From Thiohalocapsa marina (lineage in GTDB: Bacteria > Pseudomonadota > Gammaproteobacteria > Chromatiales > Chromatiaceae), in the NCBI RefSeq assembly GCF_008632335.1, contig NZ_VWXX01000002.1, positions 1 to 64,000 on the forward strand: a DNA stretch of 64,000 nucleotides, given 5' to 3'. The translations under genes and the position numbers were made by a program. The notes beneath the pieces were generated by a model. It had not been told where the DNA came from and did no database searches. It saw only the letters and a program-made list of their open reading frames with translations. Shown in pieces: positions 1 to 8,564 of the stretch (position 1 is its first letter; each line of letters opens with the position of its first letter).

Positions 1-218
1 CGGCACAAGTCGTTGATCGCACAACCCTTATGCCAGATAGAGCCGCCCTCCTTCAATCCCTTGGTGAGATTTGCGGGCTAGGGCAAGACAGGCGAACGCT
101 TGCGCGTTGCCCGTGTTTTCATAGGCATTGGGTCAGCGACTGGGTGATCAGGAGGCCGGCAGGCGTCTACGCTGGCGGCGCGCGACTGATCGCGGCGTTT
201 GCACGCGATTCCATTCGT
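1..218. other. No recognisable gene; left edge of window
   Basis: Several short open frames overlap here on both strands, but none has a recognisable protein motif, a ribosome-binding site with a sensible start, or a neighbour that suggests a job. The stretch leads directly into a decayed transposase and is probably degenerate mobile or flanking DNA. Confidence 0.4.
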
Positions 219-500
219 CATTGAGCTGGAGGGCTGGCGGTCTGGGCGGTGGTCAGCGGCGCTGGGGGCTTGGGGCTGGGAAGCGATCGAGGAGTTTCGG
301 TGCGAGAAGCTCGACCGGTTGCGCCAGTTCGCGCCCTTCACCAACGGTGTCCTTCGCATGATGGTGTTGCCAATGTGATCCCGCGCCCGACCCCGATAGG
401 GTTTGACGAGTGCTTTCGCCGCTGGACGCAGGCGGTGGCGGAGACCTGCAGCTGTCAGGTCATTGCGATCGACGGTAAGGGCGCACGCTCCCTGATCTGA
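219..500 (+). pseudogene. ISAs1-family transposase remnant, frameshifted and truncated
   Basis: Pieces of the N-terminal half of an ISAs1-type DDE transposase can be read in alternating frames. Frame 3 gives LAVWAVVSGAGG near 234-269, frame 1 gives GWEAIEEFRCEKLDRLRQF from about 274, and frame 3 resumes with CPSHDGVANVI near 340 and runs through FDECFRRWTQAVAE and QVIAIDGK to a stop at 498-500. These match the family pattern of a Gly-Trp-Glu-x-Ile-Glu-x-Phe block, a PSHDT-like block and the AIDGK block that holds the first catalytic Asp. At least two frameshifts are needed, and the catalytic C-terminal half is absent, so this is dead. No terminal inverted repeats were found. The assignment rests on recalled family motifs, not a search. 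Confidence 0.7.
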
Positions 501-618
501 CCACGGCCGTCGTCCCATCCTCGGCCGCTTCCGTCCCACCCGGCGTGCATCGACCGACATGCAAGACTGATCGGCAGACCGGTACGAACAAGTCTGTCGA
601 CAGCAATGCGGTGCCGGC

Positions 619-860
619 TGTGGATAACCTGTGGCTGATTTCAGCCGATCTGATTATCCACCAGTTACCCACAGGCTGAACGGCCGACCGACAACAGTGA
701 GAAAAATCCTCAAGTCACTCATTATAAATTAGATTTCATGCCTTGGGTGGTTTTCCACCTGCGTTATTACTACGACAAAGAAGAATTACAAACACTCATC
801 ATAGGGCACAGTGCCAGAACGGCCGATCGACCACATTTCGATGTTAATCGAATGACATTA
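619..860. other. DnaA-box cluster with AT-rich flank; candidate replication origin
   Basis: Four DnaA-box-like 9-mers form two inverted pairs. On the minus strand are a perfect TTATCCACA (619-627) and a two-mismatch copy 11 bases on (630-638). On the plus strand are TTATCCACC (654-662) and TTACCCACA (665-673), again 11 bases apart. The whole is an interrupted palindrome centred near 646. It is followed by a strikingly AT-rich stretch (about 695-860, including an A/T run near 719-736) in otherwise GC-rich DNA, and a weaker TTTTCCACC lies at 752-760. Such a cluster beside an unwinding-prone region is the usual make-up of a bacterial oriC. In enterobacteria and vibrios oriC sits near mnmG, which may lie just left of this window. 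A competing site lies between rpmH and dnaA. From 861 to 1087 nothing convincing was seen. Confidence 0.5.
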
Positions 861-1087
861 GATGGTCATATCGGTGAAGGGAGGCAGCAGAGGCCGCTCC
901 GGCCCCGCTGAAGCAGCGGACCAGAATGACAATCCTTTATGTGTAACATATGGGCACTATATGCGGCGCCCGGCCCTGCCTGGGGCAACCAGACCTGCCG
1001 CAAACGAGATGTCGGTTTTCGCGGCCTGGGTGTTAGCGGTCCGGGGTCTTGCTCACCAACCGATGGTCGTTGGCTATTCCAGGTCGT

Positions 1088-1212
1088 CCTGGCCGGGAAG
1101 CCGGGATCCAGGCCACGGAGGGCAAGTGCGTGTCGGATGCTGATCAGTAGACCAGCGGCGAGGTTGCCATCCCTGGCCTGGATTCCGGTTTTCCGACCGG
1201 AAGGACGGACGA
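1088..1212. repeat. Dispersed palindromic repeat, two facing copies
   Basis: The stretch 1088-1126 read on the minus strand and 1170-1212 read on the plus strand both resemble the module at 51899-51940, whose core is CCTGGCCTGGATCCCCGC followed by a CCGGCCGG-like palindrome. The two copies face each other. This resembles the widespread intergenic repeats built on GGATCCCGCTT/CCGG palindromes in Proteobacteria. No coding function is apparent. Confidence 0.6.
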
Positions 1213-1218
1213 TTCTTG

Positions 1219-1267
1219 GTAAAACGCTGATGCATTGGCCTGCTGGCCAAAAATCAGCGCTTCCTTA
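1219..1267 (-). repeat. Structured element copy R1 (short form)
   Basis: Read on the minus strand, the dctP stop codon TAA is followed at once by GGAAGCGCTGAT and then a hairpin in which TGGCC and GGCCA flank a 4-base loop, ending in ATCAGCGTTTTACC. This equals the outer ends plus the last hairpin of the full element at 45346-45504 (R4). The end of the element coincides with the stop codon of dctP (1265-1267). It could act as a transcription terminator for dctP, since a GC hairpin is followed by TTTT. Confidence 0.6.
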
Positions 1268-2359
1268 GCCCCTCAGGTTATGGATGTGCTGCTCGGTCAG
1301 CGCGGTATAGGCGAACATCCGCTCCAGCCAGGCGCGTTGTTGCTGCCAGACCTTGTTCGCCACCGGATCCCGGGCGGCGGTGGTGTCGATGACTTCGGGG
1401 GCGATGGCCTGGAGTGCGCTCAGCACTGCGGCGGGCAGCTGGCGCACCACGACCTCCTGGGCCTGCAACTGCTCCAGGGCCTCCATGTTGCGGGCGTTGT
1501 AGTCGTCCAGGATGTCGCCGTTGGCCTGCCGGGCGGCCGCGCGCACGATCTCCTGCAAATCCGCCGGCAGCCTGTCCCAGGCCTCGCGATTGATGGTCAG
1601 CTCGAAGCTGACGTTGGGCTCCTGCCAGCCGGGGAAGTAGCAGTACCGTGCGGCCTTGTGCAGCCCCAGCGCCAGGTCGTTGTAGGGGCCGATCCACTCG
1701 GTGGCATCGATGGCACCGGTTTGCAGGGCGGTAAAGATCTCGCCGGCAGGCATGTTCACCACCGTGACACCGAGCTTGGTCAGCACCTCGCCGCCCAGGC
1801 CCGGGGTGCGCATCTTCAGGCCCTTCAGATCCTCGATACTGTTGATCTCGCGGTTGAACCAGCCGGCGCTCTGTACCCCGGTGGCACCGCAGGCCATGGG
1901 CAACACGCCGAAGGGGGCGTAGACCTCCTCCCACAGTTCCAGGCCGCCGCCGTGATGCAGCCAGGCATTCATCTCCTGGGCATTGGGGCCGAAGGGCAGG
2001 GCACAGAAGAACTGCGCCGCCGGTATCTTGCCCTTCCAGTAGTATGAGGCGCTGTGGCCCATCTCGGCGGCACCGCGGGAGACCGCGTCGAACACCTCCA
2101 GCGCCGGCACCAGTTCACCGGCGGCATAGACGCGCACGTTCAGACGCCCACCGCTGGCGGTAGTGACCTTCTGTGCAAAGCGCTCGGCGCCGACACCGAC
2201 GCCAGGGAAGTTCTTCGGCCAGGACGTGACCAGTTTCCACTCGAAGGTCTCTGTTGGGGAGGCCTCGGCCTGGTTTGCCTCTGGCTTTTGCTGGCAGCCG
2301 GCCAGTGCCGTGGCGGCCAGACCGGCGCCGGCGGCGGTGATGAATTGGCGTCGTTTCAT
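1265..2359 (-). CDS. dctP: TRAP transporter substrate-binding lipoprotein (DctP/TakP type)
   Basis: This is the periplasmic solute receptor of a tripartite ATP-independent transporter; it hands a carboxylate to the DctQM membrane pair. The 364-residue product starts with a twin-arginine-like n-region (KRRQFI), a hydrophobic stretch and a lipobox LAGC, with Cys22 as the likely lipidation site. The mature part has the DctP fold signature regions: an N-terminal TFEWKLVTSWPK block, GRLNVRVYAAGELVP, MRTPGLGGEVLTKLG and the Q-T-G-A-I-D-A-T-E segment typical of TRAP receptors. The sequence is closest in style to TakP-like keto-acid receptors, but the ligand cannot be read from sequence. It is transcribed away from dctQM across a short divergent gap of about 60-70 bases that probably holds both promoters. 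Its stop codon lies inside repeat element R1. Confidence 0.9.
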   Translation of the reverse strand: MKRRQFITAAGAGLAATALAGCQQKPEANQAEASPTETFEWKLVTSWPKNFPGVGVGAERFAQKVTTASGGRLNVRVYAAGELVPALEVFDAVSRGAAEMGHSASYYWKGKIPAAQFFCALPFGPNAQEMNAWLHHGGGLELWEEVYAPFGVLPMACGATGVQSAGWFNREINSIEDLKGLKMRTPGLGGEVLTKLGVTVVNMPAGEIFTALQTGAIDATEWIGPYNDLALGLHKAARYCYFPGWQEPNVSFELTINREAWDRLPADLQEIVRAAARQANGDILDDYNARNMEALEQLQAQEVVVRQLPAAVLSALQAIAPEVIDTTAARDPVANKVWQQQRAWLERMFAYTALTEQHIHNLRG

Positions 2360-2428
2360 GCGCTCTCCTGTCGATTGTTTGTGACAATTATCCGCGTGAC
2401 CGGCCCTGTTTCCGCTAGAATGCCAGTC

Positions 2429-2983
2429 ATGTCAACCCCAGTCTCGAAGCCGCTCCCGCGATTGCTGCGGCTGGCGCGGCGCATCGATGCCTTCAACGCC
2501 CGCCTCGGTCAGGCCTGTGCCTGGCTGACGTTGTTCCTGGTAGTCGGCACCGCCGTGGTGGTGGTGTTGCGCTACGGCTTCAACATCGGTGCCATTGCGC
2601 TGCAGGAGGCGGTGCTGTATGCCCATGCCCTGGTCTTCATGGGCGCTGCCGCCTGGGTGCTGCAGCGCAATGCCCATGTGCGGGTGGACATCTTCTATCA
2701 GCGCTTCAGCGCCCGCCGTCAGGCCCTGGTGAATCTGCTCGGAAACCTGTTCCTGTTGTTGCCGTTCTGTCTGTTCATCGGCTGGGCGAGCTGGGATTAC
2801 GTGATCAATGCCTGGTCCACGCTGGAGGCATCCGGCGAGAGCGGCGGGCTGCCGCTGGTGTTCCTGCAGAAGTCCATTCTCTGGCTGCTGGCCGGGAGTC
2901 TGGGGCTGCAGGGAGTGGCGGACCTGATCAAGGCGGGCCATCTGCTGGCCGGTCATGCGTTGCCGGAGTCCTCCCATGGCTGA
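2429..2983 (+). CDS. dctQ: TRAP transporter small permease (DctQ)
   Basis: This is the small membrane subunit of the TRAP carrier, which links the receptor to the large permease and is needed for sodium-coupled uptake. The product of about 184 residues has four hydrophobic segments, including ACAWLTLFLVVGTAVVVVL and NLFLLLPFCLFIGWASW. It also has the family features of a polar N-terminal tail, an ALQEAVLYAHALVFM segment and a HVRVDIFYQRFSARR loop after helix 2. Two in-frame ATGs, at 2420 and 2429, are possible and neither has a clear ribosome-binding site; the second is taken here. A TAGAAT hexamer at 2416-2421 could be a -10 box, which would make the message nearly leaderless. The gene overlaps the start of dctM by 8 bases, so the two are translationally coupled. 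Confidence 0.88.
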   Translation: MSTPVSKPLPRLLRLARRIDAFNARLGQACAWLTLFLVVGTAVVVVLRYGFNIGAIALQEAVLYAHALVFMGAAAWVLQRNAHVRVDIFYQRFSARRQALVNLLGNLFLLLPFCLFIGWASWDYVINAWSTLEASGESGGLPLVFLQKSILWLLAGSLGLQGVADLIKAGHLLAGHALPESSHG

Positions 2984-4352
2984 AACCATGGCCATCCTGT
3001 TGTTCGTGGCCATCTGCCTGGCCCTGATGGCCGGGTATCCCGTGGCCTTCACCCTTGGCGGTGTGTCTCTGCTGTTTGCCGGCGTGGGGGTGCTGACCGG
3101 CACCTTCGAACCGGCCTTCCTGCAGGCGCTGCCGAACCGCCTGTTCGGCATCATGAACAACCAGACCATGCTGGCGGTGCCGTTGTTCGTGTTCATGGGC
3201 GTTGTGCTGGAGAAGTCCCGCGTCGCCGAAGACCTGCTGGAATCCATGGCGCGGCTGTTCGGCCGTTTGCGCGGTGGGCTGGCCATCTCCGTCTGTGTGG
3301 TAGGGGCGTTGCTGGCGGCCTCCACCGGCATCGTCGGCGCCACGGTGGTCACCATGGGTCTGCTGGCGCTGCCGACCATGCTGAACCGCGGCTACGATCA
3401 ATCCGTCGCCACCGGTACCCTGGCCGCCACCGGCACCCTGGGCCAGATCATCCCGCCGTCCATCGTGCTGGTGCTGCTGGGCGACGTGATGTCCAGCGCC
3501 TACCAGCAGGCGCAGCTCAGCATGGGCATCTTCTCGCCGCAGACGGTCTCGGTCGGCGACCTGTTCGTCGGTGCGCTGATCCCGGGGCTGATGCTGGTGG
3601 GGCTCTACATCCTGTACCTGGTTGCCGTGGCCTGGCTGCAACCGCGCAAGCTACCGGCGTTGCCGCAGGACGAACTTGGCCCCATCGACTGGGGCCGTCT
3701 GGTGGGCGCATTGCTGCCGCCGCTGCTGCTCATCGGCGCCGTGCTGGGCTCCATCCTGGCCGGCTATGCCACTCCCACCGAGGCGGCCGCGCTGGGGGCC
3801 GTCGGTGCCCTGGTGCTGGCGCTGGTAAAGCGCAAGCTGCGCCTGGGCCTGTTGCGGGAGGTAGCGCAGGGCACCACCGAGATCAGCGCCATGATCTTCC
3901 TGATCCTGATCGGTGCATCGCTGTTCTCGCTGGTGTTCCGCGGCTTCGGCGGCGAGAGGCTGATCGAGGATCTGTTCGAGTCCCTGCCCGGCGGCGTCAC
4001 CGGGGCCTTTCTGCTGGTGATGCTGGTGATCTTTCTGCTCGGCTTCATCCTGGACTTCATCGAGATCACCTTCGTCGTCGTGCCCCTGGTGGCCCCGGTG
4101 CTGCTGGCCATGGGGCTTGACCCGGTCTGGCTCGGCGTCATGATCGCGCTGAACCTGCAGGCGTCCTTCCTGACCCCGCCATTCGGCTTCGCGTTGTTCT
4201 ACCTGCGGGGCGTCACTCCGGCCACCGTCGCCACCGGTACTATCTACCGCGGCGTTGTGCCCTTCATCCTGATCCAGCTGCTGATGCTCGCCATCGCCTG
4301 GCAGTTCCCGGGCCTGATCACCTGGTTGCCCGAGCAGGTCTACGGCCGTTAA
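2976..4352 (+). CDS. dctM: TRAP transporter large permease (DctM)
   Basis: This is the large membrane subunit, which forms the translocation path of the TRAP transporter. The product is about 458 residues with roughly 12 membrane segments. Signature stretches are ALMAGYPVAFTLGG near the N-terminus, PLFVFMGVVLEKS, STGIVGATVVTMGLLALP, TGTLGQIIPPSIVLVLLGD and, near the end, NLQASFLTPPFGFALFYLRG, all typical of the DctM/ion-transporter superfamily. The start at 2976 has GGAG about 7 bases upstream and overlaps the dctQ stop; an in-frame ATG at 2955 would lie deeper inside dctQ and is less likely. The stop codon TAA (4350-4352) lies within element R2. Confidence 0.92.
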   Translation: MAETMAILLFVAICLALMAGYPVAFTLGGVSLLFAGVGVLTGTFEPAFLQALPNRLFGIMNNQTMLAVPLFVFMGVVLEKSRVAEDLLESMARLFGRLRGGLAISVCVVGALLAASTGIVGATVVTMGLLALPTMLNRGYDQSVATGTLAATGTLGQIIPPSIVLVLLGDVMSSAYQQAQLSMGIFSPQTVSVGDLFVGALIPGLMLVGLYILYLVAVAWLQPRKLPALPQDELGPIDWGRLVGALLPPLLLIGAVLGSILAGYATPTEAAALGAVGALVLALVKRKLRLGLLREVAQGTTEISAMIFLILIGASLFSLVFRGFGGERLIEDLFESLPGGVTGAFLLVMLVIFLLGFILDFIEITFVVVPLVAPVLLAMGLDPVWLGVMIALNLQASFLTPPFGFALFYLRGVTPATVATGTIYRGVVPFILIQLLMLAIAWQFPGLITWLPEQVYGR

Positions 4353-4391
4353 GGAAGCGCTGATCTATTCGGCGCTTCCCGTGCGGGGCCG
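4349..4391 (+). repeat. Structured element copy R2 (left end only)
   Basis: Beginning with TTAAGG that includes the dctM stop codon, it shows the first hairpin of the R family: GGAAGCGCTGA (4353-4363) pairs with TCGGCGCTTCC (4369-4379). The similarity to R4 then continues through CGTGCGGGGC and ends near 4391. Compared with R4, two base pairs of the stem have changed on both sides so that pairing is kept. Confidence 0.65.
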
Positions 4392-4548
4392 GCACGGCCC
4401 AGGTCGAGACGCCGTTGTACTCGACCGCCCTTTGCTCCCGGGTTCGCCGAGGCGCTAGACTGAGAGGTGCTGTCCACGCGTTCGAATGTGTCGCAAACGC
4501 CCGAGCGGTGACGGCAGAGCGAAGACCCCGACGACAGGATTGATCGCC

Positions 4549-5097
4549 ATGAGTGCAGCGCTGCAACTCTATACCCAATTGACCGAGGCGCCGGACGAGA
4601 AGACCCGCGCGCGCCTGATCGCCGACGCCTTCGATGCCCTGGAGGCGCGCTTTCCGCAGATCACCGATCTGGCCACCCAGGGCCATGTGCGTGAGAGCGA
4701 GCTGCGGCTGCAAAAGGAGATCAAGGAGGTCGAGGGGCGGCTGCAGAAGGAGATCAAGGAGGTCGAGGGGAGGCTGCAGAAGGAAATCAAGGCCGTCGAG
4801 TTGCAGATTCACGAAGTCGAGGCACGGCTGCAGAAGCAGATCAAGGCCGTCGAGTTGCAGATTCACGAAGTCGAGGCACGGCTGCAGAAGGAGATCAGCG
4901 AGGTCGAGGCGCGGCTGCAGAGGGACATCAAGGCACTGGAACTGCAGATCGGGGAGGTCGAGGCGCGTCTGCAGGAGCGGATCGCCCGTGTGGAGGTGAA
5001 CCTGCACCAGGCCATGGCGGCGCAGACGCGCTGGCTGCTCGGCGGGCTGGCGGTGCTGGGGGCGGTGTTCAAGCTGGCGGATCTTTTGATCGCGTGA
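4549..5097 (+). CDS. Coiled-coil protein with C-terminal membrane anchor, unknown function
   Basis: The product of 182 residues has a globular N-terminal part of about 45 residues (starting MSAALQLYTQLTEAPD). A long predicted coiled coil follows, built from repeats of 11 residues (pattern RLQKEIKEVEG) and 18 residues (11 plus an LQIHEVE heptad). One transmembrane helix near residues 160-180 (TRWLLGGLAVLGAVFKLADLL) ends the protein. The repeat is also visible in the DNA, where two 54-base units (about 4776-4830 and 4830-4884) are nearly identical, pointing to recent duplication. The layout resembles DUF1640/CCDC90-like bacterial proteins, which often carry a hydrophobic tail, but this is only a resemblance. 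The start at 4549 has AGGAT upstream; an earlier ATG at 4486 is less likely. Gene function is unknown. Confidence 0.75.
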   Translation: MSAALQLYTQLTEAPDEKTRARLIADAFDALEARFPQITDLATQGHVRESELRLQKEIKEVEGRLQKEIKEVEGRLQKEIKAVELQIHEVEARLQKQIKAVELQIHEVEARLQKEISEVEARLQRDIKALELQIGEVEARLQERIARVEVNLHQAMAAQTRWLLGGLAVLGAVFKLADLLIA

Positions 5098-5248
5098 TCG
5101 ATACCGACCGGGGCAGGCCGGCGCAACCCGGAATACCGGAAGTATCGCGGGTGCGTTCAAAAGCGGCCGCGGCCTGGATGTGTTACGGAACCCTCTCTAG
5201 GACTGCGCCGGCTACCAGGGCATTTGTAACCAACAGGGCTCCAAGGCC

Positions 5249-6613
5249 CTATTTCCCAATACAGAATTCCGAGAAGATGCGCCCGAGGAGGTCGTCGGAG
5301 GTGAAGGCGCCTGTGATCTCCCCAAGGCTGTGCTGGGCCTGGCGGAGGTCTTCGGCCATCAGTTCGGCGGAGGCGGTGGTGTCGAGGGTGTCGCGGGCGG
5401 CCACAAGATGCGCCTGGGTGCGGCGCAGGGCGTCGAGATGGCGTCGGCGGGCACTGAATTCGCCTTCGGCTGCACCACGGTAGCCGGCGCAGTGCTTGAG
5501 ATGATCCCTTAGCGCGTCCAGCCCGAGGCCGCTTTCGGCGGAACAGGCGATCTCGGTGGGGCCGTCGGTCTGCGGTCGGATGACGCCGGCGCTGCGACCG
5601 CTCAGATCGATCTTGTTGCGCACCAGGGTCAAGGCCACGCCGTCCGGGAGCAGCGCGCGGTCGACGGCGCAGGCGTCGGGGTCTTGCTGGTCGTCGACGA
5701 TCAACAGGACGCGGTCGGCCTGATCGATCTGCTCCCGGGCGCGGCGGATGCCCTCGCGTTCGATGGGGTCCGCCGACAGCCGCAGGCCGGCGGTGTCCAC
5801 CACCCGCAGTGGCAGACCATCAATGACGATGTCGGCCCGCAACAGGTCGCGCGTGGTGCCGGGGATGGCGGTGACAATAGCCGTGTCCTGGCCGGACAGG
5901 GCGTTGAGCAGGCTGGACTTGCCGGCATTGGGCGCCCCGGCCAGCACGATCAGCAGGCCGTCGCGGACACGCTCGCCGCGCTGGGCCTGTTGCAGCAGGT
6001 TAACGGTGTGTTGCAGCAGCGCGTTCAGGTCTGCGCGGACATCTGCGTCGGCGATGACGTCGATGTCCTCGTCCGGGAAGTCCAGAGCGGCCTCCACCAG
6101 GGTGCGCAGGCGGATGAGGTCCGTCAGCAAGGCGTCGACCTGTTCGGAGAACACGCCGCGCAAGGTGCGGCTGGCCAGGCGCGCCTGGGCGACGGTGCCG
6201 CTGTCGATGAGGTCGGCGATGGCCTCGGCTTGCGCCAGGTCGAGCTTGCCTTCCAGGAATGCCCGTTCGCTGAATTCGCCCGGCCGCGCCAGGCGTGCGC
6301 CCAGTGCCAATACGCGCGCCAGCACCAGGTCCAGCACCACTGGGCCGCCATGGCCCTGTAGCTCGAGGGTGTCCTCACCGGTGAACGAATGTGGCGCCGG
6401 AAAGAACAGCGCGAGACCGGAGTCCAGTGGGTCGGCGTTTGCCCCCAGGAAATCGCCGAACAGGGCCCGACGGGGCTTGGGCAGCCGGCCCAGCATGGCC
6501 CGGGCGATGCGGGCGCAGTCAGGGCCGGAGACGCGAACGATGCCGATGCCGCCGACGCCAGGCGCGGTGGCGACGGCGGCAATAGTGTCGCGTGCGTTCA
6601 CGCCAGGTTGCAA
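5249..6613 (-). CDS. mnmE: tRNA-modifying GTPase MnmE
   Basis: With MnmG it makes the 5-carboxymethylaminomethyl (cmnm5) group on U34 of certain tRNAs in the cytoplasm. The 454-residue product has the N-terminal folate-binding domain (about 1-120, with TIAAVATAPGVGGIGIVRVSG) and helical regions around an inserted Ras-like G domain. The G motifs seen are GAPNAGKS at 226-233, DTAGL at 273-277 and NKID at 333-336. The C-terminal CIGK (451-454) carries the conserved Cys. The length fits the family. It is the last gene of the leftward rpmH-rnpA-yidD-yidC-mnmE run, 42 bases downstream of yidC. A gap of about 150 bases without features separates its 3-prime end from the coiled-coil gene, apart from a small GGGC/GCCC hairpin near 5237-5252. 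Confidence 0.97.
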   Translation of the reverse strand: MQPGVNARDTIAAVATAPGVGGIGIVRVSGPDCARIARAMLGRLPKPRRALFGDFLGANADPLDSGLALFFPAPHSFTGEDTLELQGHGGPVVLDLVLARVLALGARLARPGEFSERAFLEGKLDLAQAEAIADLIDSGTVAQARLASRTLRGVFSEQVDALLTDLIRLRTLVEAALDFPDEDIDVIADADVRADLNALLQHTVNLLQQAQRGERVRDGLLIVLAGAPNAGKSSLLNALSGQDTAIVTAIPGTTRDLLRADIVIDGLPLRVVDTAGLRLSADPIEREGIRRAREQIDQADRVLLIVDDQQDPDACAVDRALLPDGVALTLVRNKIDLSGRSAGVIRPQTDGPTEIACSAESGLGLDALRDHLKHCAGYRGAAEGEFSARRRHLDALRRTQAHLVAARDTLDTTASAELMAEDLRQAQHSLGEITGAFTSDDLLGRIFSEFCIGK

Positions 6614-6655
6614 TCGTTCAGTGATCAGACGGGGACCTGTGGAGCGCCCTTGTCT

Positions 6656-8335
6656 CTAGTTGGCCCGTTTCGTGGCCTCCGCCTTTTCGATCTTGCGGGT
6701 GATGTGCCATTGCTGGGTGATGGACAGCAGTTGGTTCACGGTCCAGTACAGCACCAGCCCCGACGGGAAGAAGGCGAAGAACACCGTGAACACGAACGGC
6801 AGCGCCATCAGCACCTTGGCCTGGATGGGATCCGGCGGCGGCGGGTTGAGCTTCTGCTGGACGAACATGGACACGCCCATGATCAGTGGCAGCACATAGT
6901 AGGGGTCCGGCGCAGTCAGGTTGTCGAGCCACAGGATGAAGGGTGCGTGGCGCAGTTCGACGCTCTCCAGCAGCACCCAGTACAGCGCGATGAAGACCGG
7001 GATCTGCACCAGTATGGGCAGGCAGCCCCCCAGAGGATTGATCTTCTCCTTCTTGTACATCTCCATCATGGCCTGGTTCAGACGTTCCTTGTCGTCGCCG
7101 TAGCGGTCTTTCAGCGCCTGCAGTCTTGGCGCCAGCTTTTTCATGTTCGCCATCGACTTGTAGCTGGTCTCGGACAGCTTGTAGAAGGCGAGCTTGATGA
7201 GGATGGTCAGGATGATGATGGCCCAGCCCCAGTTGCCCACCAGCGAGTGGATGGCGTTGAGCAACCAGAAGATCGGCTTGGACAGGATGGTCAGCCAGCC
7301 GTAGTCCACTGCCAGCTCCAGTCCCGGGGCGATCTCCTCCAGGGTGTTCTGCAGCTTGGGGCCGACGAACAGGCGGGTGTCGACGATGCGGGATTCGCCC
7401 GGGTTGATGGTCAGCGCCGGGGAGTAGGTGCCGATGATGTAGTGGTCATTGCCGACAACCTTGGTATAGAAGGTCTGCTCCACCTGCTGCGGCGGAATCC
7501 ACGAGGCCATGAAGTAGTGCTGGATCATGGCGATCCAGCCATCGGTGATCTTCACATCCAGGGGCTCGTCGGCCATGTCGCCGAAGGATTCCTTGCGGTA
7601 CTTGGTCTCCGGGCCGTAGTAGACGCCGCCCGTGAAGGTATGGATGAAGCTGGACTTCTCCGGATCATAGAGTTCGGTGCGCTGCAGCTGCTCGTAGGTG
7701 CGCAGGGCCAGGGCGGCGTCGGTCTGGTTGACGATCTCCTGCTCCACCCGCACCAGGTAGCTGCCGCGCTGGAAGTGGTAGTGCTTGCGCACCTCGATGC
7801 CGCCTTCGGTCCAGTGCAGGGTCACTGTCAGCGTGTCTTCGTTAGCTGGCAGGCTGAAGCGCGACTGCGTGCTGGTGAAGTGCGCCTTGTGTGTGGGCAG
7901 CGCAATCTGGCCCTGGTTGCCCAGCAGGCCGGACTGGACCACGAACATGTTCGGCATGTCGGGTTTCAGCAGCTGGAATGGGCGGCTGGGGTCGTCGGCG
8001 GTCTGGGCATAGTCCAGCAGCCACAGGGCCTGAAGGGTTCCGCCGACGCTGGAGATCTCTGCGCGGATCACGTCGGTTTCCACCTTGATGATGCTGCCGG
8101 CGGGGGCTCCGGCGACCGCGGGCAGGGCGTTGTCACCAGCGGGCTGAGCGACGGGGGTGGCCGGAGGAGCGTCGGGGGCGTCCAGCGGGGGCTGATCGGC
8201 GGCCACTGAGGCATCCGTCTGGCTGGCGACCTTGGCCGGCTGGGCCGGTGATCCGTAGTCCTGGACCCAGGCCTGGTAGATCAGGAACAGGATGGCGGCA
8301 AGGGAAAGGATGAGCAGGAGCCGGATGTTATCCAT
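6656..8335 (-). CDS. yidC: Membrane protein insertase YidC
   Basis: YidC inserts proteins into the inner membrane, alone or with SecYEG. The 559-residue product starts [23 protein letters not shown], a first membrane helix typical of the Gram-negative form. An Ala/Pro-rich linker follows, then a large periplasmic domain (about 60-345). The conserved insertase domain follows, with [26 protein letters not shown], the [23 protein letters not shown] stretch and a basic C-terminal tail with [12 protein letters not shown]. The start chosen, at 8335, gives the conserved MDNIR N-terminus and overlaps the yidD stop by 8 bases; the upstream in-frame ATG would lie inside yidD. Confidence 0.96.
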   Translation of the reverse strand: MDNIRLLLILSLAAILFLIYQAWVQDYGSPAQPAKVASQTDASVAADQPPLDAPDAPPATPVAQPAGDNALPAVAGAPAGSIIKVETDVIRAEISSVGGTLQALWLLDYAQTADDPSRPFQLLKPDMPNMFVVQSGLLGNQGQIALPTHKAHFTSTQSRFSLPANEDTLTVTLHWTEGGIEVRKHYHFQRGSYLVRVEQEIVNQTDAALALRTYEQLQRTELYDPEKSSFIHTFTGGVYYGPETKYRKESFGDMADEPLDVKITDGWIAMIQHYFMASWIPPQQVEQTFYTKVVGNDHYIIGTYSPALTINPGESRIVDTRLFVGPKLQNTLEEIAPGLELAVDYGWLTILSKPIFWLLNAIHSLVGNWGWAIIILTILIKLAFYKLSETSYKSMANMKKLAPRLQALKDRYGDDKERLNQAMMEMYKKEKINPLGGCLPILVQIPVFIALYWVLLESVELRHAPFILWLDNLTAPDPYYVLPLIMGVSMFVQQKLNPPPPDPIQAKVLMALPFVFTVFFAFFPSGLVLYWTVNQLLSITQQWHITRKIEKAEATKRAN

Positions 8336-8564
8336 CGTGACGGGGTTTCCGTGGTTCTGGAACAGGGTCGAAGCCACCGGGGTGCCAGGGGTGGCAGCGG
8401 GACAGACGCTTGATGCCCATCAGGCAGCCGCGGAACACGCCGAAGCGCTCGACGGCCTCGAGGGTGTACTGGGAGCAGCTGGGATGATAGCGGCAGTGCT
8501 GACCGAGCAGCGGGCTGATGGCGTACTGGTAGACGCGAATGATCAGTCGGACGAGGGTGCGCAC
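8328..8564 (-). CDS. yidD: Membrane protein insertion efficiency factor YidD
   Basis: This is a small amphipathic protein that assists YidC-dependent insertion. The product of 78 residues, if started at the GTG at 8564, contains the family core [37 protein letters not shown] in one run: the YQ-x-x-ISP motif, CR-x-x-PSCS-x-Y and, further on, a KR-x-x-RCHPW-x-PGG-D-P-V-P motif. It lies between rnpA (22-base overlap) and yidC (8-base overlap), as in most Gammaproteobacteria, so the four genes are translationally coupled. The upstream frame stays open to 8783, but that part has no family similarity and overlaps rnpA. Confidence 0.93.
   Translation of the reverse strand: MRTLVRLIIRVYQYAISPLLGQHCRYHPSCSQYTLEAVERFGVFRGCLMGIKRLSRCHPWHPGGFDPVPEPRKPRHDG

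Noticed and set aside
862-1268. Overlapping open frames of about 90-110 codons
   Set aside because: They run through repeats and element R1, have no ribosome sites and encode no recognisable peptide.
6389-8209. Long plus-strand frame opposite mnmE and yidC
   Set aside because: No motif, and both minus-strand genes are certain.
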